Assembly: GCF_013114825.1 (NCBI RefSeq)
Contig: NZ_JAAVLX010000004.1
Coordinates: 248,001 to 312,000, forward strand
From: Bradyrhizobium australiense
GTDB taxonomy: Bacteria; Pseudomonadota; Alphaproteobacteria; Rhizobiales; Xanthobacteraceae
Reading direction: 5' to 3'
DNA: 64,000 nt
This document shows positions 52,162 through 61,144 of the stretch, in pieces (positions within the stretch are counted from its first letter, which is position 1; every line of letters starts with the position of its first letter). Under the pieces are notes generated by a model. The model ran no database searches. It had not been told where the DNA came from and was given only the letters and a program-made list of their open reading frames with translations. The translations under genes and the position numbers were made by a program.

Positions 52162-52317
52162 ATGCTCGCCATGCAACCGCTTCTCCGATACCTGAACCAG
52201 CTCGCCGCGCGATGGCAGGTTCTGCTCGACCTTGCTCGCAACCCTTACCGCCCCGAGCTGCACTACATGCGCGGCCCCGGCCCGAAATGGCACGCGAAGC
52301 AAGCGCCCAATCTGTAG
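52162..52317 (+). CDS. Small conserved protein (cassette 2, gene B)
   Basis: A 51-residue paralogue of 49107-49262 (LLDLARNPYRPELHYMRGPG, PKWHAKQAPNL). The conserved C-terminal half and the matching length support both as real genes. Preceded by GAGAGG. Confidence 0.75.
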   Translation: MLAMQPLLRYLNQLAARWQVLLDLARNPYRPELHYMRGPGPKWHAKQAPNL

Positions 52318-52421
52318 TCTCGTCGGGTCGGCAAAGCGTAGCGTGCCCACCATTCACGACAGCGATATCCAAGAGATGGAGAGCACGGCGCAAGTGCGCC
52401 TTTGTCCACCCTACAAACCCT

Positions 52422-53210
52422 CTACAAATCCCCCAACTCCGGCGGCTCAAACCAGTTCGTCAGCGACAGGCCGCCATCGACCACGATCGCGGCGCCCGTG
52501 ACATAGGCCGATATCCGGTTCGACAGCACCGCCAGCGCCAGCGGCGCAAGATCGTCGGCCCGGCCGAGCCGGCCGAGCGGAATGTGCTTTGCGAGCGCGG
52601 GATCGGCGACGAATCCGCCGGCCGCGACCGCGCCCGGCACCAGCGCGTTGACGCGGATATTAAAGCGGCCAAACATCTTGGCCAATTCCTTCACCAGCAT
52701 CGAAAGTCCCGCCTTTGCCGTCGAGTAATGCGGCAGGTTGCGCGGCGTGCCCGCATGCAGCGACGTCAGGAGCAGGAACGAGCCGGGCTGTTTGTCGGCA
52801 ATCAGTTTTCGCGCCAATTCACGGCAAAGATGGAATCCGGCGTCAAGATTCACCGCGTGCATCTGCGCCCAAATCTCCGTGGTGACGCCAAGCACGTGAT
52901 CGGATTCGCGCCGCGGCGGCGAGGCGCTGTGCACAAAATGCGTCACGCGCCCGACGGCGGCATTAGCTTCCGCGAGCAATGCCTCGCGCGCAGCAGGCTC
53001 GGCCAGATCGCCGACCCAGGGCACTGCCAGTTCCGGCCGGGGCGAGGCCTTGACGGCCGCCCTCACCGTGTCCGGGTTCACGTCGGCAAATACCGTGCGC
53101 ACGCCCTCGCCGACCAGCGCCTGCGCGATCGCGCGTCCAATCCCGTTACCCGCACCGGTAACGAGCGCCGCCTCGCGCGTGAAGTCGAATGGATTACTGA
53201 ACAAGCTCAT
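52422..53210 (-). CDS. SDR-family oxidoreductase
   Basis: Short-chain dehydrogenase of 262 residues. Cofactor motif TGAGNGIG, catalytic Ser in LLTSLHAG and YSTAK Tyr/Lys; C-terminal SAYVTGAAIVVDGG. The NNAG motif is altered (HSASPP), which is acceptable in divergent SDRs. Asp after beta-2 (FADVN) suggests NAD. Start at the ATG at 53210 (MSLFSNPFDF); the upstream in-frame codons are the dispersed repeat. Substrate unknown. Confidence 0.9.
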   Translation of the reverse strand: MSLFSNPFDFTREAALVTGAGNGIGRAIAQALVGEGVRTVFADVNPDTVRAAVKASPRPELAVPWVGDLAEPAAREALLAEANAAVGRVTHFVHSASPPRRESDHVLGVTTEIWAQMHAVNLDAGFHLCRELARKLIADKQPGSFLLLTSLHAGTPRNLPHYSTAKAGLSMLVKELAKMFGRFNIRVNALVPGAVAAGGFVADPALAKHIPLGRLGRADDLAPLALAVLSNRISAYVTGAAIVVDGGLSLTNWFEPPELGDL

Positions 53211-53521
53211 GTTTGCGTGTCCTCCTCCGTCATGGCCCGGCTTGGCCCGGCCATCCACATCTTCTTTCTAACATGCTCAAGATCGGCGCGCGGAATCATC
53301 TGGCAGGACGATGTGCTTTCCGCCGGACATGACAAAGCCAGACTCGCCAATAATTCGCCAACCACCACGGCCGGCGCAATATGCTTCGCTATTGCGCCCC
53401 AGGCACCTGTTACGGCCGCACGTTGCCCTGTATCAATATCGGCACCCCCTGCACCATCAGGTTGCTTCCACCCGCACTGAAATCGGCCTAACCTGCCCCG
53501 GCAATCAGCGGGAGGCCAACG
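53211..53521. other. Intergenic region with a short dispersed dyad
   Basis: About 310 bases without a gene. Contains ATGGCCCGGCTTGGCCCGGCCAT (53231-53253), a dyad related to the one at 42723-42745, and a second dyad GGCGCAATATGC / CGCTATTGCGCC near 53374-53400. Nothing else noted. Confidence 0.5.
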
Positions 53522-53956
53522 ATGCGAACCCGCGTTAGAAAAATCGCCCACGTTCTGGAACGCCTTGGGCTTGCCATGGCCGGCGCAGCGAACGGATTGT
53601 TTGTGGCGGCGCTGGTGGGAACGAGCCACTCCGCACTCACCAATCAGGCCTTCCTGCTGCTGATGATGATCGGCGGCGCCATCGGCTTTTATCTCGGCAT
53701 CGATACCCCGCCCCGGCCCATCACCGCATCGAACGGCCGGCCCGCCGATGACGCCTGGGTCGGCAAGATCGACACGCCGGAACTGCTCAGCGCGATCGGG
53801 ACCTTCCTCGCTGCGTTCTCGGCGTTCGCGTGCGTCGGCGTAATCGTGCTGCGCCACGACCCGCATTTGGCATGGATATGGATGATCATGGGCGGATGGG
53901 TGGCCGGCGTCGCCATGCAGATCATCGCCGGCACGATCGCCCGCCTGCGCCGCTGA
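53522..53956 (+). CDS. Hypothetical membrane protein
   Basis: A 144-residue protein with four membrane segments (AMAGAANGLFVAALVG, AFLLLMMIGGAIGFYLGI, LLSAIGTFLAAFSAFACVGV and WIWMIMGGWVAGVAMQIIAG). Short hydrophilic loop DTPPRPITASNGRPADDAW. No family recognised. It is convergent with the next small membrane-protein gene. Confidence 0.72.
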   Translation: MRTRVRKIAHVLERLGLAMAGAANGLFVAALVGTSHSALTNQAFLLLMMIGGAIGFYLGIDTPPRPITASNGRPADDAWVGKIDTPELLSAIGTFLAAFSAFACVGVIVLRHDPHLAWIWMIMGGWVAGVAMQIIAGTIARLRR

Positions 53957-53974
53957 TCGGGCCGGCCGCTTTAA

Positions 53975-54214
53975 TCAGCTCTCATCTTCCAACGTCAATA
54001 CCAGACCCGTCAGCGCTGCGCCGATGCCAAACATCAACCCGTAGGTCGTGACCAGCATCACCGTGGTCTGAACAGGTGCGTCGCTCTTGGCAACGAGGTC
54101 CCTGACGTGGAAGGCGTCGATGAGGCCGAGCAGCAGGACCAGCGATAGCCCGAGCGCAACGCCCATCAGGAAATGGGTGAGCAGTGCATTGAAGAGAGAC
54201 TTTTCCGGACGCAT
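53975..54214 (-). CDS. Small two-TM membrane protein
   Basis: A 79-residue protein from the ATG at 54214 (MRPEKSLFNALLTHFLMGVA) with two membrane segments (FLMGVALGLSLVLLLGLI and TTVMLVTTYGLMFGIGAALT). A longer frame to 54370 adds non-membrane sequence that overlaps the opposite gene region. Function unknown; 18 bases separate it from the convergent 144-residue membrane gene. Confidence 0.65.
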   Translation of the reverse strand: MRPEKSLFNALLTHFLMGVALGLSLVLLLGLIDAFHVRDLVAKSDAPVQTTVMLVTTYGLMFGIGAALTGLVLTLEDES

Positions 54215-54430
54215 GGAGGCCGTGCCTTCGGCATGATGCCAAGCCAACGCACGGCCGAAGGAACTGGTTCCTGCGCGCGAGACCAGAATTCGTCCTGCGC
54301 TGCGGCGCGCGTAGGCGGCCCTCGTTTGCAGAACGTTAAGCAAGTGCCGGTACGCCCATCGGCATTCCAAAAAAATTCCACAATCCTTCTTAGGAAAAAG
54401 ACATCGTCTTCGAGAAAAGGAGAATTTCCG

Positions 54431-54685
54431 ATGCGACTAGGGCAAGCGATCTTCTTCGGTTCGGCAGCCGCGCTCCTCACCTTGGCGGCGCCGACGCTCG
54501 CCAGGAACTCCAGCACGAATTCCCATGCGCCGAAGACGAGCGAAGCGCCGGCTTCCGTCGGCTGCCACGCCTATCAGCAGGAGGCCGACGGCACATGGAC
54601 GCAGCTGCCGTGTCAGGCGATGGGTTCCAAGGCCCCGGCCCAGCCCCGCTCTGCCGGAAAGAGTGCGACCGACGAAACGCAGTGA
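54431..54685 (+). CDS. Small secreted protein
   Basis: An 84-residue exported protein. The AAGGAG ribosome-binding site is 9 bases upstream of the ATG. Signal peptide MRLGQAIFFGSAAALLTLAA with cleavage near TLA. The mature part is Ser/Thr/Ala-rich with two Cys (VGCHAYQQEADGTWTQLPCQ), likely a disulfide. Function unknown. Confidence 0.7.
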   Translation: MRLGQAIFFGSAAALLTLAAPTLARNSSTNSHAPKTSEAPASVGCHAYQQEADGTWTQLPCQAMGSKAPAQPRSAGKSATDETQ

Positions 54686-54904
54686 ATGCGGCAACACATA
54701 CCTGCCGGTAACTAAGCCCTTCTGGTGAGGAGCACGTCGCGTAGCGCCGTCGCCGGACGATGCTGCAGGCGCGGAGCGAGCCAAGATCCCGCCGGCGGCC
54801 TGCGCGCTCTTGGGCAAATCAATTCTGATTTTCCGAAATCGTGTCAAGGCCAGGAATCAAAAAGAATCAAAAATATTTCGCTTAACGCGAGAGGCAAATC
54901 AGTC

Positions 54905-55330
54905 GCATAACTTCGCCCGTCTCACCCGATGGAGGGGCGGCTCGCGATCGTCACGAACGTGTGGTGAGATGCGGTGGACGCAAATGGCGCGCTAGACGTA
55001 CGCGCCGGAAGCGTACGGCGAAGTCGTGTGGTCCTGATGTCGCGGTGCTGGCATTAAGTTGCGCAGATTTCATTTTGCGCAGCGACGGTGGTAAAAGAGC
55101 CGTTCACCGGGGAGAGCTCGAAGTAAGCCGTAAAGCCATTGCGCAGGGAAGGCCGGGATGCTCCCGCTGTACCTGTATGCTCGTGTGCGTTCTCTTTTGC
55201 GCACTTTGCACACGAGACCGCGGGTGCAGCAAGCACCCGGTCTTCCCTGCGCCTTCTGTTTGGAGAGGGCGGGAGGTTTTCTTGCGAAAACTCGCGCAGA
55301 TGATGCGACGAGATCGCGGAGTTATATCTG
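54905..55330. repeat. Large dispersed repeat with long inverted arms
   Basis: Most of the 777-bp gap between 54685 and 55462. Within it a 17-bp near-perfect inverted repeat, GCGCAGGGAAGGCCGGG (55141-55157) and CCCGGTCTTCCCTGCGC (55236-55252, one mismatch), encloses a hairpin CGGGTGC-AGCAA-GCACCCG (55220-55238 region). The flank CCGGGGAGAGCTCGAAGTAA and AGCCGTAAAGCCATTGC is familiar from repeats spread over Bradyrhizobium genomes. A short palindrome CGTACGC-GCCGGAA-GCGTACG lies at about 54998-55018. Open frames across it are repeat translations, not genes. Confidence 0.6.
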
Positions 55331-55461
55331 TCTTGCAACGTTGTACGCAAACCGTCGCCACGCGAAAGGTCTGTTCCCTCCCCCTTGCGGGACCTTGCGG
55401 GGAGGGAGCCGACCGCCCGCGCGTCGAGACTGTCCGCTCGTAATGCGATCGGCGTCCGCAT

Positions 55462-56217
55462 CTATGCCCCACCAGCCACCCTGCCCAGCCAGTCGTCGAA
55501 ACGTGTCGGCATGATCCGCGCGCCGTCGTTCGGCACCAGCGTGCGCAACGCGAGCGGCGCGCCGAAATACGGCACCTCGGCGCCCGCCACGATCTTGCTG
55601 GCATCGCCCTGCTTGCGAAGCCAGCGGCCGACGAAATCTGCAAGCGGCGCCGCTTCGGGACCGGCGACCTCGCGGATGCCGTTGGCGGGTTCGCCGAGCG
55701 TCACGTCGGCCAGCGCGATCGCGACCTCGTCGGACAGCAACGGCTGCATCAACTGGCTGGAGACATGGACGGCGCCGTCCTTGCGACCGGTCTCGGCGAT
55801 CGCGCCGATGAATTCGAAGAATTGGGTGGCGCGCAGGATGGTGTAGGCCAGACCGGAATTTTCGATCAGCCGCTCCTGCGCCAGCTTGGCGCGCAGATAG
55901 CCGCTGCCCTCGAGCCGGTCGCTGCCAACGACCGACAGCGCAATGCAGTGCCGTACGCCGGCCTGCTTCGCAGCCGCAATCAAATTGCGCGTCCCGGTCT
56001 CGAAGAAGGCGAGCACCGCCTTGTCCTCGAACGAGGGCGAATTCGAGACGTCGACGACAATGTCGGCGCCCACGAGCGCCGGTTGCAGACCCTCCCCGGT
56101 CACGGCGTTGACACCCCTGCTCGGCGACGCCTGCAGCACCTCGTGACCGCGCGAGGCGAGCAACGGAGCCAATTTCGAACCGATGAGGCCAGTACCGCCG
56201 ATTATAACGATCTTCAT
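55462..56217 (-). CDS. SDR-family NAD(P)-binding protein (NmrA/atypical type)
   Basis: A 251-residue protein with an N-terminal Rossmann fold (MKIVIIGGTGLIGSKLAPLL). The extended substrate domain has features of atypical SDRs of the NmrA/NAD(P)H-binding group (VDVSNSPSFEDKAVLAFFET, GVRHCIALSVVGSDRLEGSG, YTILRATQFFEF). The Tyr-x3-Lys pair is YLRAK. The start is the ATG at 56217; a longer frame to 56745 runs antisense to the chemoreceptor gene and is not real. May act as a redox sensor or reductase; substrate unknown. Confidence 0.85.
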   Translation of the reverse strand: MKIVIIGGTGLIGSKLAPLLASRGHEVLQASPSRGVNAVTGEGLQPALVGADIVVDVSNSPSFEDKAVLAFFETGTRNLIAAAKQAGVRHCIALSVVGSDRLEGSGYLRAKLAQERLIENSGLAYTILRATQFFEFIGAIAETGRKDGAVHVSSQLMQPLLSDEVAIALADVTLGEPANGIREVAGPEAAPLADFVGRWLRKQGDASKIVAGAEVPYFGAPLALRTLVPNDGARIMPTRFDDWLGRVAGGA

Positions 56218-56379
56218 TTCCTCGCTCCTCCATCCTGAAAGCCGCAGCGACGCCGCGCTGCATCGAACCCTAAATGGAAGGCGCCGGTGTGACGCGCCCA
56301 ACCGTAAACCCTGGATTAAGTTGCACCACCTATACTGGTGGCCCGCACGTCCGTACCAGCGCAAATGGTCTAAAATCCT

Positions 56380-58461
56380 ATGAAAATCGGCACTCTCCTC
56401 ACCGCTGCCATCGTCTCGCTTTCCGCCGTCGGCGGCGGGCTCGCCGTCTATGTGGCGGTTTCGAAGTACCAGACCATGGACAAGGTCTCGGTCGCGCAAA
56501 GCCGACTGGAGGTGGTTCGCGCGGTCGGCGACATCCCGCGCTACATGAATCCCGAGCGCGGTTTTGCCACCAACATCATGTTTGGACCTCCCACCGTGGA
56601 TCCCAGGCAGCTTGCTGAACTCGACAAGTATCGCAAGAATACCGACGGCGCGCGCGACAAGATGAACCGGGTGAAGGCGACCCTGGCGGGCACAATCGAA
56701 GACAGTGCCGCTGTCAGCAGCAGCATCGATGCTCTGAATACCCAATTCGCCGCGCTGCGCGCAGCCATCGACAAGGCCCTCACCGGTCCGGTGGAAACCC
56801 GCCGCGATGCTGCCAAGAAAATCGTCTCCGACAACTCGGTCTTCAACAAGGCTGTCACGGCGCTGCTCGACGAGCAGGTACGCAAGATTGCGCTGCTCGA
56901 CGGCACGGCCTACCGGCAGGCAAGCTATGCCAATATCGCCTGGACGCTACGCGACGTTGGTGGTCTCAACTCCAGCCTGCATAAGAATCTCATCGGCGCC
57001 AATCGGCCAGCCACCGAAGCCGAGAAGATGGAGATCAGCCGGTCGCAGGGGCGAAACGATCAAATTCTGATGTCGCTGCAGGAATTGCGCGGCAATCCCT
57101 CTACGCCGGCCAATGTGGCCGCGGCGCTCGACAAGATGAACGCGGCCTATGTCGATCGCTTCGGCAAAGAGCTGAAGCTCGTCAAGGATGGCGCCATCAG
57201 CGGCAAATATGAACACGACATGGACACCTATTACGCGGAGACGCAACTCGGTCTTGCGTCCATCATTGCGGTCCGCGACGCCTTTTACGACAACGCTGAA
57301 CAGGTCCTCGGTGAGGCCTATTCCTCCGCGCAATTCAGCTTCCTGATCGCGCTGGCAGGCCTGATCGCGGTTGTCGCCGCCAGCTCTACGCTGATCGTGA
57401 TGGTGCGCCGCCGCGTCTGCAAGCCTATCGTCGACCTCACCGTCACCATGTCGCGGCTGGCCAGCGGCGACGTATCCGGTGAAATCGCCGGCGCCGGTCG
57501 CGGCGACGAGATCGGCGCGATGGCGTCAGCCGTGCGCGTCTTCAAGGACAACATGATCGAGGCCGAACGTCTCGCCGCCGAACAGGCCGCCGAGAACGAC
57601 GGCAAGATGCGCCGCGCCCAGGTGCTCGACGAACTCACCCGCACGTTCGAAGCCAAGGTCACCGAACTCGTCGGCGGGTTGTCGGCCGCCTCGTTCGTCA
57701 TGGAAGACACCGCGCAGTCGATGTCGTCGACGGCGACCACCACCAACCGCCAGGCGGCGATCGTCGCCGCTGCTTCCGAACAGACCTCCGCCAACGTGCA
57801 GACGGTTGCAAGCGCCACCGAAGAATTGACCTCCTCGATTTCCGAGATCGGCCGCCAGGTCGCGCAATCGACCGAAATCGCCGCCCGCGCCGTCGACAAT
57901 GCACGGCGCACCGGCGAGACCGCCCGCTCGCTCGCCGAGGGCGCGCAGAAGATCGGCGACGTCGTGACGCTGATCCAGAGCATTGCCGCCCAGACCAATC
58001 TGCTGGCGCTGAACGCGACTATCGAAGCTGCGCGCGCCGGCGATGCCGGCCGAGGTTTTGCCGTCGTCGCCTCCGAAGTCAAATCGCTGGCCGGCCAGAC
58101 GGCCAAGGCGACCACCGAAATCTCCGAGCAGATCGCGTCGATTCAGGCGGCAAGCGACCAGACCGTGACGGCGATCCAGAACGTCGCCAACGTGATCGCC
58201 GAGATCGACCAGATCGGCACCGCGATTGCCGCCGCGATCGAGGAACAGGGCTCCGCGACCAAGGAAATCTCCCGCAGCGTGCAGGAAGCCGCGCGCGGCA
58301 CCCAGGAGGTCAACTCCAACATCACGGGCGTTCAGAAGGCCGCCGACGACACCGGCGCCGCCGCCAATCAGGTGCTCGGCGCGGCCGAGCAATTGTCCTC
58401 GCAGTCGAAGGATCTCGCCGGTCAGGTCAACCGCTTCCTGTCAGAGGTGCGTGCGGCGTAA
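56380..58461 (+). CDS. Methyl-accepting chemotaxis protein
   Basis: Chemoreceptor of 693 residues. N-terminal TM (about 5-27), a periplasmic helical ligand domain of about 290 residues, second TM ([24 protein letters not shown], about 319-343), HAMP domain ([20 protein letters not shown], to about 400) and a cytoplasmic signalling domain. The hairpin tip that contacts CheA/CheW is in [20 protein letters not shown]. Methylation helices carry Gln/Glu pairs ([27 protein letters not shown]). Ligand not known. Confidence 0.93.
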   Translation: MKIGTLLTAAIVSLSAVGGGLAVYVAVSKYQTMDKVSVAQSRLEVVRAVGDIPRYMNPERGFATNIMFGPPTVDPRQLAELDKYRKNTDGARDKMNRVKATLAGTIEDSAAVSSSIDALNTQFAALRAAIDKALTGPVETRRDAAKKIVSDNSVFNKAVTALLDEQVRKIALLDGTAYRQASYANIAWTLRDVGGLNSSLHKNLIGANRPATEAEKMEISRSQGRNDQILMSLQELRGNPSTPANVAAALDKMNAAYVDRFGKELKLVKDGAISGKYEHDMDTYYAETQLGLASIIAVRDAFYDNAEQVLGEAYSSAQFSFLIALAGLIAVVAASSTLIVMVRRRVCKPIVDLTVTMSRLASGDVSGEIAGAGRGDEIGAMASAVRVFKDNMIEAERLAAEQAAENDGKMRRAQVLDELTRTFEAKVTELVGGLSAASFVMEDTAQSMSSTATTTNRQAAIVAAASEQTSANVQTVASATEELTSSISEIGRQVAQSTEIAARAVDNARRTGETARSLAEGAQKIGDVVTLIQSIAAQTNLLALNATIEAARAGDAGRGFAVVASEVKSLAGQTAKATTEISEQIASIQAASDQTVTAIQNVANVIAEIDQIGTAIAAAIEEQGSATKEISRSVQEAARGTQEVNSNITGVQKAADDTGAAANQVLGAAEQLSSQSKDLAGQVNRFLSEVRAA

Positions 58462-58469
58462 CTCGCCAG

Positions 58470-59162
58470 TCAGTCGACGAAGCCGACGTAGCGGACGAAA
58501 TCGCCATTCGGCTGGCGATCGGAGCGGACGGCATTGGCGGGAAACCTGTCGTCGGGATAGCCCATCGCGACGCAGGTCATGATGACCTCGTCCTCGGGGA
58601 TATTGGCGACCTCGCGGACGATATCCGAGCGCATGATACCCTGCCCGTTGATGACGCTGCCGAGCCCGCGGTCCCAGGCGGCGAGCACGATGCCATAGCA
58701 GAGCGCGCCGAGATCGAAATGGCAGACCGCGCCGGGATCGAGAATTTTGTCGTAGGTCAGGACCAGCGAGACCGGCGCGTCGAACTGCCGGAAGCCGCGC
58801 AGCACCCAGTCCTGCCGCATCGGTTTGTCGTCGCGCGCAATGCCCATCACGGCGAACAGTTTTTTGGCGACATCGACCTGCCGGCCGCGGTGCACGCCTT
58901 GGTATTCGCCGTGGCTGATGATGTCACGCTTGGGCTTGGCGCCGGCGATCATCTCCTCCATGTTACGGCGGCGCACCTCCTCGAGCGGCTCGCCGGTCAG
59001 GACGTGGATATGCCAGGGCTGGGTGTTCATCGACGACGGTGCGCGCTTGGCGACCTCGATGATGTCCTCGATGACGGCGCGAGAAACCGGCTCCTTAGTA
59101 AAACCACGGACGCTTTTGCGGGTCTGCACCAGCGTCTCGAAATCCATCCGTTGCATTCCCAT
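58470..59162 (-). CDS. Nitroreductase-family protein
   Basis: FMN-dependent oxidoreductase of 230 residues. QTRKSVRGF binds the FMN phosphate; RAPSSMNTQPWHIHVLTG and the DLGALCYGIVLAAWDRGLGS region are typical. The starts at 59162 and 59156 are both possible; ATG at 59162 has AAGGGA upstream. It follows the MBL-fold gene by 6 bases on the same strand, so the two are co-transcribed. A role in reduction of nitro or quinone compounds is likely; substrate unknown. Confidence 0.88.
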   Translation of the reverse strand: MGMQRMDFETLVQTRKSVRGFTKEPVSRAVIEDIIEVAKRAPSSMNTQPWHIHVLTGEPLEEVRRRNMEEMIAGAKPKRDIISHGEYQGVHRGRQVDVAKKLFAVMGIARDDKPMRQDWVLRGFRQFDAPVSLVLTYDKILDPGAVCHFDLGALCYGIVLAAWDRGLGSVINGQGIMRSDIVREVANIPEDEVIMTCVAMGYPDDRFPANAVRSDRQPNGDFVRYVGFVD

Positions 59163-59168
59163 CGTCAA

Positions 59169-60044
59169 TCAATCCCTTTTGAAACGATAATTGAAGCGGT
59201 CGCCGTCAGCCGTGATCAGGCCGACTGTTGGAGTTGGAAAATGGATCGGCAGGATCAGCGTGTCGGTGCCGGCGACGGAGGCAAAGAATTTCCGCCGCGA
59301 GATCGCCGACTCATTCGGATCCCAGTCGGGCTTGGCCGACCACTCCGGCTCGCGGCACTGGATGACGTGATGCATGAGATCGCCGGCCACCACCGCGCGC
59401 TTGCCCTTTGAGAAGATGTTGACACAGCAGTGACAGGGCGAATGCCCCGGCGTCGGCGTCATTGTAACGGTATCGTCGAGCGCGTAATCGTCGTCAACCA
59501 GGACGGCCTGCCCGGCCTCGATGATCGGCAGGCAATTGTCTCGAAAAACCGTGCCGGGCGGGTTGGCGCCCCTGGCATGCTCCGCCTCCCACGCCGCATA
59601 TTCCCGCTTGTGGAATATGTACTTGGCATTGGGAAATGTCGGCACCCAACGCCCATCGCGCAGCGTGGTGTTCCAGCCGGTATGGTCGATGTGCAGATGG
59701 GTGCAGAATACGTAGTCCACCTGCTCGTAGGCGATGCCGAGCGCGAACAGCTCGTTGCGCCAGCGCTCCTTGCCGGGAAAGTCGAACGGCGGCGGATGGC
59801 CTTTGTCCTCACCGGTACAGGTGTCGATAAGAATGGTATAGCACGGCGTCCGCACCACGAAGGTCTGGTAGGTGATGACCATTAATCCCAGCGCGGCGTC
59901 GAACACCTCGGGCTCCATGCCGGCGAGGTGATGCTTGAACACCGCCTCGTCGTAAGCCGGGAAAAAGTCCTGCGGCCGCCGCCATGGCCCCTCGCGCTCG
60001 ATCACCGCATCGATGGTGATATCGCCAATCCTGAGCTGCTTCAT
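59169..60044 (-). CDS. MBL-fold metallo-hydrolase
   Basis: Zinc hydrolase of 291 residues. The metal-binding motif HLHIDH is in CTHLHIDHTGW, the second His in PTPGHSPCH, and the Asp in VAGDLMHHVIQ. The domain extends over residues about 50-270. Acts probably on a lactone, thioester or similar; substrate unknown. Start at the ATG at 60044 (MKQLRIGDITI). First gene of a two-gene operon with the nitroreductase. Confidence 0.9.
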   Translation of the reverse strand: MKQLRIGDITIDAVIEREGPWRRPQDFFPAYDEAVFKHHLAGMEPEVFDAALGLMVITYQTFVVRTPCYTILIDTCTGEDKGHPPPFDFPGKERWRNELFALGIAYEQVDYVFCTHLHIDHTGWNTTLRDGRWVPTFPNAKYIFHKREYAAWEAEHARGANPPGTVFRDNCLPIIEAGQAVLVDDDYALDDTVTMTPTPGHSPCHCCVNIFSKGKRAVVAGDLMHHVIQCREPEWSAKPDWDPNESAISRRKFFASVAGTDTLILPIHFPTPTVGLITADGDRFNYRFKRD

Positions 60045-60162
60045 GGCTCGTTCGCTTCCCTTTTTGGGAAGCGTAGCTGCGGGCCCCGATCTCGACAAGT
60101 CGAGCACGGTCCGTCACGCCGTCCTTGCATTGCCCGCCCGAAATATTGCAAATGCTGCTGAG

Positions 60163-61038
60163 ATGGCTAACCGATCGATTCAGCTGGTCGTTCTCCTGAT
60201 GCTTGCAATGCTGCCGGCGCGGACAGCCTTCGCAACGCCCGACACGGTGTTTTTTCCGAGCGCCGATGGTGCGACTGAGATCGTCGCCTATCTGTTCAAG
60301 CCGCAAACGCCGGGTCCCTACCCCGGCATCGTTATGCTGCACGGCCGCGGCGGGCCTTACTCGGCCAACGTCAACAAGGGTTGCACGCTGGTGTCGCGCA
60401 CCAGTTCGTCGGTATGCAATGCGAGCGGCCTGTCGAAGCGGTACATGATGTGGGGCCAGTATTGGGCGGAACGCGGCTACATTGCACTGCTTCCGGACAG
60501 TTTTGGACCGCGTGGCAAGGCGCGCGGCTTTGGCCGCTTCACCCACGACGATCCCGATCGCGCCGACGTCAACGAAAAAACCGTACGGCCACTCGATGCC
60601 GAGGGCGCGCTAAGCTGGCTGCGCAGCCAGCGTGATGTTGTTTCAAATCGTATTTTCCTGGAGGGCTGGTCGAATGGCGGCAGCACCGCACTGAATGTGA
60701 TGCAGCGGCGAGGCGCGAAGACTTCCGGCTATCGCGCCGCGCTGGCGCTCTATCCCGGCTGCGGGCCGAAAGCCCTGCTCGCACCGACCCTCGCCACCAG
60801 CGTACCGGTCACCTTGCTGCTCGGCTCGGACGACGAAGAGGTCTCGGCTGCGAGGTGCCAGGACATGGCCCAGCGCTCCATCACCGCAGGCGGCAAGATC
60901 GATGTCGTGCTCTACCCCGGCGCGACGCATGGCTTTGACGACCCAGGGCGACGCCGCCAATCCATCCCAGGCAATCGCTCTGCGCTCGAGGATGCGATGA
61001 AGCGCGCGATCGCATTTGTGGAGAGATTGAAGAACTAG
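60163..61038 (+). CDS. Dienelactone hydrolase-like secreted protein
   Basis: Alpha/beta hydrolase of 291 residues with a signal peptide (MANRSIQLVVLLMLAMLPARTAFA). The mature domain has MLHGRGGPYS, the nucleophile elbow GWSNGGSTAL, Asp in LLLGSDDEEVSA and His in GATHGFDD. The Ser in the elbow takes the place of the Cys seen in classical dienelactone hydrolases. A Cys pair (NKGCTLV, SVCNASG) suggests periplasmic disulfide. Start ATG at 60163. Substrate unknown. Confidence 0.85.
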   Translation: MANRSIQLVVLLMLAMLPARTAFATPDTVFFPSADGATEIVAYLFKPQTPGPYPGIVMLHGRGGPYSANVNKGCTLVSRTSSSVCNASGLSKRYMMWGQYWAERGYIALLPDSFGPRGKARGFGRFTHDDPDRADVNEKTVRPLDAEGALSWLRSQRDVVSNRIFLEGWSNGGSTALNVMQRRGAKTSGYRAALALYPGCGPKALLAPTLATSVPVTLLLGSDDEEVSAARCQDMAQRSITAGGKIDVVLYPGATHGFDDPGRRRQSIPGNRSALEDAMKRAIAFVERLKN

Positions 61039-61144
61039 AAGAACGGACGGGCGTCGGCACAATGGAGACCGCATCATCGTTTCGGCCTTCCGTCGTTCGC
61101 CGCCGCAAATTGAACAGAAATGCTGCCTAGCGAGTGCGCCTTGC

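Noticed and set aside
54961..55514. Cys/Arg-rich frames (about 118-160 codons) near 55 kb
   Set aside because: They are translations of the structured dispersed repeat; similar spurious frames are typical of such repeats.
55462..56745. Longer start for the NAD(P)-binding SDR (427 codons)
   Set aside because: The extra N-terminus is antisense to the chemoreceptor gene and lies before a perfect Rossmann start at 56217.
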